Source: Actinomycetes bacterium
GTDB lineage: Bacteria > Actinomycetota > Actinomycetes > Streptosporangiales > Streptosporangiaceae
Assembly: GCA_025964575.1 (NCBI GenBank)
Contig: JAOPYO010000066.1
Span: 1 to 56,222 of the forward strand
Direction: 5' to 3'
Length of the DNA stretch: 56,222 nucleotides
Made by a program: the position numbers and the translations under genes. This document shows, one piece after another, positions 51,769 through 56,222 of the stretch. Numbering within the stretch: the first letter of the stretch is position 1; every line of letters starts with the position of its first letter. The notes under the pieces were generated by a model, which had not been told where the DNA came from, ran no database searches, and saw only the letters and a list, made by a program, of their open reading frames with translations.

Positions 51769-52923
51769 TTGGGGGACATCAGGGTGGATCGTCGCCCGGT
51801 CGTGGTACTGGCTCATCCGTCACCGGACCTGTACGGCTCCGACCGCATGCTCGTCGAGTCGGTTCGGGCGCTCACAGGCGATTTCCGGGTTGTCGTCACC
51901 CTGCCGGCGGACGGGCCGCTGTGCGCGAATCTGAGGGACGCGGGCGCCGAGATCGTGGTGCTTCCGGTGCCGATTCTGCGCAAGGCCTACCTGTCCCCGT
52001 TCGGCCTGGTCAGACTGGCCATGGCGGCGGCCAGAGCGCTTCTTCCCGCGGTCCGGTTGCTACGGTGCGAACACGCCGCCGTACTTTACGTGAACACCGT
52101 CACCATTCCGATCTGGCTGCTCGCAGGGTGGCTGGCCCGGGTGCCCATGGTCTGCCATGTGCACGAAGCGGAGGATGGGGTCCCCGGTCCGGTCCGCGCC
52201 GCCCTCGGCCTGCCGTTGCGGCTCGCCCGCCTGGTGGTGGTCAACAGCAGGGCCAGCGCCTCGGCTCTCGGCGGCCCAGGCCGCCGCGCCCGCGTCATCT
52301 ACAACGGTGTCGATGGGCCGCCTGCCATGACACCGGTGCGCCCCGAGGTCCGCAGCCCCGTTCGGATCGTCCTGGTCGGCAGGCTCTCGCCGCGCAAGGG
52401 GACCGACGTCGCGGTACGGGCGGTGCAACTGGTCCATGAGCGCGGCTACGAGGCCGAGCTCACGCTCGTCGGCAGTGTTTTCCCTGGCTACGAATGGTTC
52501 GAGGAGGAGTTGCGGGCGCTGGCGGGCACCACGGGCTCCGTGGTCTTCGCTGGATTCCGCCCGTCGGTCTGGGACTCCTTCGCCGCCGCCGACATCGCAA
52601 TCGTGCCATCCCGGGTCGAACCATTCGGTAACGTCGCGGTGGAGGCCATGTTGGCAGAACGCCCGGTCGTCGCCAGCGCCACCCAGGGGCTGGTCGAGAT
52701 CGTCAAGGACGGAGACAACGGACTGCTCGTCCCCCCAGACGACCCGGTCGCGCTCGCCGATGCTCTGCAGGGGCTGCTCGACGACTGGGACGGTGCGGTG
52801 GCCATGGCCAAGCGAGCGCATGAGGACGCCGGCCGCCGTTTCGGCAAAGACCGTTACCATCACGAACTTCGAATCACCGTTCACGAACTAGCCCGAGGAC
52901 GACAGAGCCACGATGACAGCTGA
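51769..52923 (+). CDS. Glycosyltransferase family 4
   Basis: A 384-residue retaining GT-B enzyme. The acceptor half has VVLAHPSPDLYGSDRMLVES; the donor half begins at VRIVLVGRLSPRKGTDVAV and contains the EX7E motif as EPFGNVAVE in VPSRVEPFGNVAVEAML, with GLVEIVKDGDNGLLVPPDD. It adds a sugar to the lipid-linked repeat unit at the inner membrane face; donor unknown. TTG 51769 is taken as the start because GGAGGGAG lies five bases before it; GTG 51784 is an alternative. The next gene starts 11 bases inside its 3' end. First gene of the plus-strand run 51769-55425. Confidence 0.9.
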   Translation: MGDIRVDRRPVVVLAHPSPDLYGSDRMLVESVRALTGDFRVVVTLPADGPLCANLRDAGAEIVVLPVPILRKAYLSPFGLVRLAMAAARALLPAVRLLRCEHAAVLYVNTVTIPIWLLAGWLARVPMVCHVHEAEDGVPGPVRAALGLPLRLARLVVVNSRASASALGGPGRRARVIYNGVDGPPAMTPVRPEVRSPVRIVLVGRLSPRKGTDVAVRAVQLVHERGYEAELTLVGSVFPGYEWFEEELRALAGTTGSVVFAGFRPSVWDSFAAADIAIVPSRVEPFGNVAVEAMLAERPVVASATQGLVEIVKDGDNGLLVPPDDPVALADALQGLLDDWDGAVAMAKRAHEDAGRRFGKDRYHHELRITVHELARGRQSHDDS

Positions 52924-54124
52924 CACTCCCTCAACGCCGACGCTGGAGATCAGCCTTATCGAGGCCGTCTGGCGATATCGGCTGATGTCCGTGCTCATCG
53001 TGCTCGCCAGTGGGCTGGCCGCGGTCGGCGCGACCCAGCTGCTGTTCAGCAGTGCACAGGCCACGGCGCGCTTCGCGGTCACCGACCCGACGAACAGCAA
53101 CTCCCTGCACATGGGTGTCGTCTCCGGGGCCGGCTACGCGACCTACACGGCGCAGCGAGCCGCGTTCGCCCAGTCCGCTCCGGTGCTCAAGCGGGCCTCG
53201 GACATCATCGCCGGCAGCAACGGCCCGCGCTTCACCCTGGAAATGATGCGGGCCAGCGTCCACACCGCCTCCAAGCCGGACGGCGGGGTCGTCGAGGTGA
53301 CCGTCAGCGGTGGCTCAGTGGCGATCGCAGCGACCAAGGCCAACGCCGTCGTGCAGAGCTATCAGGAGCTCACCGCACAGTCGATCAACGGTAAACGGGA
53401 CGCCCAGCTCAAGGCCATCAACAACGCCGAGAAGAAGGTGGCCGCGCAGCTCGCCGTCACCAAAGGACGGGACGCCGTCTCGCTCGCCGCTAACCTGGCC
53501 AAGCTGCAGACGCAGGAGAGCCAGCTGCTGGCCGACGACGCCGGGGCCAACGACGGCGTCCAGTTCGTCGACCAGGCCGACCCGAGCGCGTCCGCCCCCA
53601 GCAAACTGCCGCAGAACGCCCTGATCGGCCTCGCGGCGGGGGTGCTGGTCGCCTGCGTCGTGTCCTTCCTGCGTGCCTCCGCCCCAGCCGGGCTGGGTGG
53701 TTCTGGCTTGTTCGCGCGTTCCGCGTCTCCCCGGGGACCGGCCGAGAACAAGCTGGACAGGTCGGCGCATCAGGCCGCCGAGGCCGAGCGCGCCGCCAGA
53801 TTGGCGGAGCATGCCGAGTGGGCGAACCTGGCCAGGCAGGCAGAGCGCGCCGAGCTGGCGGAGCGGGCCAGGGCGGCGATGAAGGCCGAGCAGGCCAAGC
53901 AGGCCGACCTGGCGCTGCAGAGGGAGCGGGAGGCCCCGAAGCGCATCGCGCCGGCAGAGCCGGAGAAGGAGGAGCGGCCCGCCGCGGAACAGGCGCCGTG
54001 GTTGGACAGCGCTGCCACAGCCGGCCCGGGCACGGACGGCGGCGTCGATGAGGTGGAGGACGAGCCGACCCGCCAGGACATTCGCACGTCGAGCCTGATG
54101 CACTACTACGACGCCGACCGGTGA
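52913..54124 (+). CDS. Wzz-like polysaccharide co-polymerase with coiled-coil tail
   Basis: A 403-residue membrane protein. It has a short cytoplasmic start, a first membrane helix (about 22-45), an outer domain (46-232) with helical segments around 150-210, and a second membrane helix (about 233-254). This is the chain-length determinant (Wzz/Wzc N-domain) layout. Instead of a tyrosine-kinase domain there is a cytoplasmic tail of 150 residues rich in Ala, Glu, Arg and Gln that should form a long coiled coil, ending in LMHYYDADR with a Tyr pair. It probably sets polymer length with Wzy. It overlaps the genes on both sides (11 and 4 bases). Confidence 0.8.
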   Translation: MTADTPSTPTLEISLIEAVWRYRLMSVLIVLASGLAAVGATQLLFSSAQATARFAVTDPTNSNSLHMGVVSGAGYATYTAQRAAFAQSAPVLKRASDIIAGSNGPRFTLEMMRASVHTASKPDGGVVEVTVSGGSVAIAATKANAVVQSYQELTAQSINGKRDAQLKAINNAEKKVAAQLAVTKGRDAVSLAANLAKLQTQESQLLADDAGANDGVQFVDQADPSASAPSKLPQNALIGLAAGVLVACVVSFLRASAPAGLGGSGLFARSASPRGPAENKLDRSAHQAAEAERAARLAEHAEWANLARQAERAELAERARAAMKAEQAKQADLALQREREAPKRIAPAEPEKEERPAAEQAPWLDSAATAGPGTDGGVDEVEDEPTRQDIRTSSLMHYYDADR

Positions 54125-55425
54125 CCTTTTTCACACGGGGCAGGGTGGGGCGACTGGTCTCCTCCGCCGGCGGGGCCATCACGGTGCAGTTCCTCAACGC
54201 CGGCGGGAGCTTCGCGCTGCAGGCCACGGCGGCCCGCACCCTGGGCGCCTCCGGATACGGCGCCTACGCCCTGTTCACCTCGGTGCTGGTCATGATCACT
54301 GCGGTGCAGACCAGCTGGGTCGGCGACAGCCTGACGGTCTTCGACCGGTTCGAGCGGCGCATTCGTGGCGCCATCCTGATCTCGGTGCTGGTCACGGTGG
54401 GCGCGGGCGTCGCCGTGTCGGTGCTGATCTCCGCGGTCATGGGCCTCGCGGGCCCCGGCGGCACCGCCCTCTTCGGCCTGCTCATCGCGCTCTGGCTGCT
54501 CGAGGAGACCGGACGCCGGGTCTTCACCGCCCGCATGGAGTTCTGGCGGCTGGTGCTCAACGACACCTGCTATCTCGTCACGACCCTTGTGATCGTCGGC
54601 CTGGTGGTCGGCACCGGTGGTGAGGTCTCGGTGGAGGTCCTGCTCGCCGCGATGGCCGTGGGCGCCGCCACCGCCGTCATCGTGGCCTGGATCCAGTTGC
54701 CGGGCACGGAATACGAGGCCGTGCCGCTGCGTGGCACGGCCTTCCGCGAGGTCCTCTCCTTCGCCTCCTGGCGCTCGATTCAGGCTGGGGTCCGGCCCGC
54801 GGCGCTGCTGGGGGCGCGGGTGCTGATCGCGGCTTTCGCCTCCCAGGCCGTGCTCGGCGGGGTCGAGGCCGCCCGCCTTCTGCTGGCACCGGCACTGACC
54901 TTCGTCAATGGGTCGGGCTGGTTCCTGCTCGGGGACTATGCGAAAGCCGAGCGGGAGGGCCGGCCGCTGCCGGCCGCCGCGGCGTTGCGCGCCTGCGCCG
55001 CCATGGCGGGCATCACGCTGGTGCTGAGCCTGCTGGGTGTCGTGTCCGTGGACTGGGTGGGGCCCTACGTGACCGGTGGGACCTTCACCGTCGACCGGGT
55101 CGCCCTCCTCGGCTGGGCGGTCTACGCGGTCGCCCTGTCCTGCACCCTGCCGCTGAGCAGCCTGGCCACCGCCCGCAAACGCTCCCGGCTGGTCTTCACG
55201 GTCCGGGGGGTGGAGAGCGTCACCGGGCTCGCCGTCCTCGTCATCCTGCTGATCGCCGACTCGAGCTGGGCGCCGTACGCCCCGTACTGCCTGGGCGGCG
55301 GCGGGCTGTTCTCGGCGGCGCTGCTCTGGCGGCTACTGCGCAGGGAGGATCCGCACCCGGCTCACACCGGTGTCCCGGCCGGACTGCCCGTGGCGGACGG
55401 TCAAGCGGTCGGCGCCGCGTCCTGA
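54121..55425 (+). CDS. wzx: Polysaccharide flippase (Wzx-like, MATE/MOP superfamily)
   Basis: A 434-residue membrane protein with about 12 helices. The N-terminus GGAITVQFLNAGGSFALQAT and ARTLGASGYGAYALFTSVLV match the first helices of Wzx/polysaccharide biosynthesis exporters (LGxxxYGxxAL). The internal repeat begins near REVLSFASWRSIQAG. It would flip the lipid-linked repeat unit across the membrane for Wzy. GTG 54121 overlaps the stop of the Wzz-like gene (GTGA). It is convergent with the TauE/SafE gene, with overlapping 3' ends. Confidence 0.85.
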   Translation: MTFFTRGRVGRLVSSAGGAITVQFLNAGGSFALQATAARTLGASGYGAYALFTSVLVMITAVQTSWVGDSLTVFDRFERRIRGAILISVLVTVGAGVAVSVLISAVMGLAGPGGTALFGLLIALWLLEETGRRVFTARMEFWRLVLNDTCYLVTTLVIVGLVVGTGGEVSVEVLLAAMAVGAATAVIVAWIQLPGTEYEAVPLRGTAFREVLSFASWRSIQAGVRPAALLGARVLIAAFASQAVLGGVEAARLLLAPALTFVNGSGWFLLGDYAKAEREGRPLPAAAALRACAAMAGITLVLSLLGVVSVDWVGPYVTGGTFTVDRVALLGWAVYAVALSCTLPLSSLATARKRSRLVFTVRGVESVTGLAVLVILLIADSSWAPYAPYCLGGGGLFSAALLWRLLRREDPHPAHTGVPAGLPVADGQAVGAAS

Positions 55426-56222
55426 GCCGCCGTACCCTCGTCGTTCCTCGTGATCTCGCGGTCGACACCGACCGCGAGATCACGCGGGTTCTCCTGGAAG
55501 GGGAATGCCGGTAGGCCCTGGCGTTTGCGCAGCACGATCCACACGAGCGGGCTTGCGAACAGCACCCCGAGGAGCACCACGACAGTGGTCGTGTTGCTCA
55601 GCTCGAACATCTTCAGCGCGGAGGCGAGCAGCACGAACGCGAGAGCGCGCCGGATGAGCCCACCCGGTGCGCGGGAGGAGATCCGTGAGCCGAGGTAGAC
55701 GCCGGGGATCGAGCCCACCAGCAGCGCAGCCGTCACCTCGAGCTGGAAATCACCGAACATCAGATGGCCGAGGGCGGCCGACATCACCAGAGGGACCGCC
55801 TGCACCAGGTCGGTGCCGACGAGCTGGTTGGCCTTGAGCGCCGGATAGAGGGCCAGCAAGGCCACGATGATCAACGACCCGGAGCCCACCGAGGTCATGC
55901 CGACGACCAGACCACCGACACCTCCGATCAGCACGGTCAGCAGGGGGCGTACGACGATCGTCGGAAGCTCGGTCGCGGCGGGTTCGCCGGGGGCGGCCGT
56001 ACGACGCACACCCTCGGCACGGCCGGCGGCGCGGTCCTTCAGCGCGAGGTAGCCGCGCACCGCGAGCCCAGAGGCCGCGATCAGCAGCGCCACCCCCAGC
56101 GCCTTCTTGATGACCGATTGCACATCGGCGCCGTCTCCCAGGGCCCGGGCGATCAATACCCCGCAGAACGCGGCAGGGACGGACCCGGCGCACAACCAGC
56201 CGACGAGCTTCAGATTGACCGT
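55401..56222 (-). CDS. TauE/SafE (TSUP) family membrane exporter, 5' end outside the window
   Basis: 273 codons are visible and the frame is open to the right edge (TVNLKLVGWLCAGSVPAAF), so the start is missing. The protein has about seven helices in view. LLIGGVGGLVVGMTSVGSGSLI and NQLVGTDLVQAVPLVMSAALGH are the conserved repeat segments of sulfite/sulfonate or organoanion exporters of the TSUP family. The C-terminal 35 residues are hydrophilic. Its last eight codons overlap the 3' end of the wzx-like gene. Sulfite export would suit a sulfate-activating locus, but the substrate cannot be read from sequence. Confidence 0.88.
   Translation of the reverse strand, partial: TVNLKLVGWLCAGSVPAAFCGVLIARALGDGADVQSVIKKALGVALLIAASGLAVRGYLALKDRAAGRAEGVRRTAAPGEPAATELPTIVVRPLLTVLIGGVGGLVVGMTSVGSGSLIIVALLALYPALKANQLVGTDLVQAVPLVMSAALGHLMFGDFQLEVTAALLVGSIPGVYLGSRISSRAPGGLIRRALAFVLLASALKMFELSNTTTVVVLLGVLFASPLVWIVLRKRQGLPAFPFQENPRDLAVGVDREITRNDEGTAAQDAAPTA
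55449..55484. terminator. Hairpin at the wzx/TauE convergent end
   Basis: CGTGATCTCGCGGTC (55449-55463) and its exact complement (55470-55484) enclose a 6-base loop, 24 bases after the wzx stop. It lies within the last codons of the TauE/SafE gene and can end the wzx transcript. Confidence 0.65.

Noticed and set aside
1..56222. Insertion sequences, prophage or integrative element ends
   Set aside because: No transposase, integrase, recombinase or phage structural gene was seen, and no direct repeat next to a tRNA suggested an attachment site; the 3' end of the tRNA-Gln at 32061 is not repeated nearby.

Overview
The window is high-GC actinobacterial chromosome. GTG and TTG starts are common, third codon positions are G/C-rich, and the gene order around metG-tatD-rpfB-rsmA-ispE and glmU-prs-rplY-pth is the conserved actinobacterial one, including a tRNA-Gln beside glmU and a divergent tamR/tam pair as in Streptomyces. 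Cellulose-binding genes, many secreted proteins and large polysaccharide loci suggest a filamentous soil actinomycete, possibly of the Streptosporangiales. The order-level guess is inference.

Layout. 0-0.7 kb: the 5' end of a secreted CBM2 (cellulose-binding) protein with a perfect CebR/CelR-type operator, beside a decayed GH74-CBM2 xyloglucanase remnant. 1-13 kb: protein O-mannosyltransferase pmt, rsmI, a small Cys/His-rich protein, then a glycosylation island: one membrane-anchored polyprenyl-phosphate-sugar synthase (GT2) and five multi-spanning GT-C-like proteins, three of them mutual paralogues. 13-16 kb: metG-tatD. 16-23 kb: a secreted beta-propeller protein, a secreted beta-helix protein, a lipoprotein, and a CDP-alcohol phosphotransferase encoded between two cytidylyltransferase-like genes. 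23-36.5 kb: housekeeping block rpfB-rsmA-ispE-ABC-F, tamR/tam, a fatty-acid desaturase with its TetR regulator and a frameshifted downstream gene, tRNA-Gln, glmU, prs, rplY and pth.

36.8-55.4 kb is a Wzx/Wzy-type surface polysaccharide locus. It has an initiating phospho-hexose transferase, sulfate-activation genes cysQ-cysD-cysN, a GH26-like lipoprotein whose nucleophile appears replaced, complete dTDP-L-rhamnose synthesis (rfbA, rfbB, rfbD, rfbC), an anchored secreted protein, a Wzy-like polymerase, a second beta-helix lipoprotein, two glycosyltransferases (one of the DUF1972 rhamnosyltransferase type), a Wzz-like co-polymerase with a coiled-coil tail, and a Wzx-like flippase. The window ends inside a TauE/SafE-family exporter.

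How they fit together: the locus predicts a rhamnose-containing, possibly sulfated, extracellular polysaccharide built on a lipid carrier, polymerised outside and trimmed or remodelled by secreted beta-helix and GH26-like proteins. The 1-13 kb island probably adds sugars from lipid-linked donors to proteins or envelope glycans. The CDP-alcohol cluster probably makes a phosphodiester-linked polyol or a special phospholipid. No transposase, integrase, CRISPR array or prophage gene was seen.
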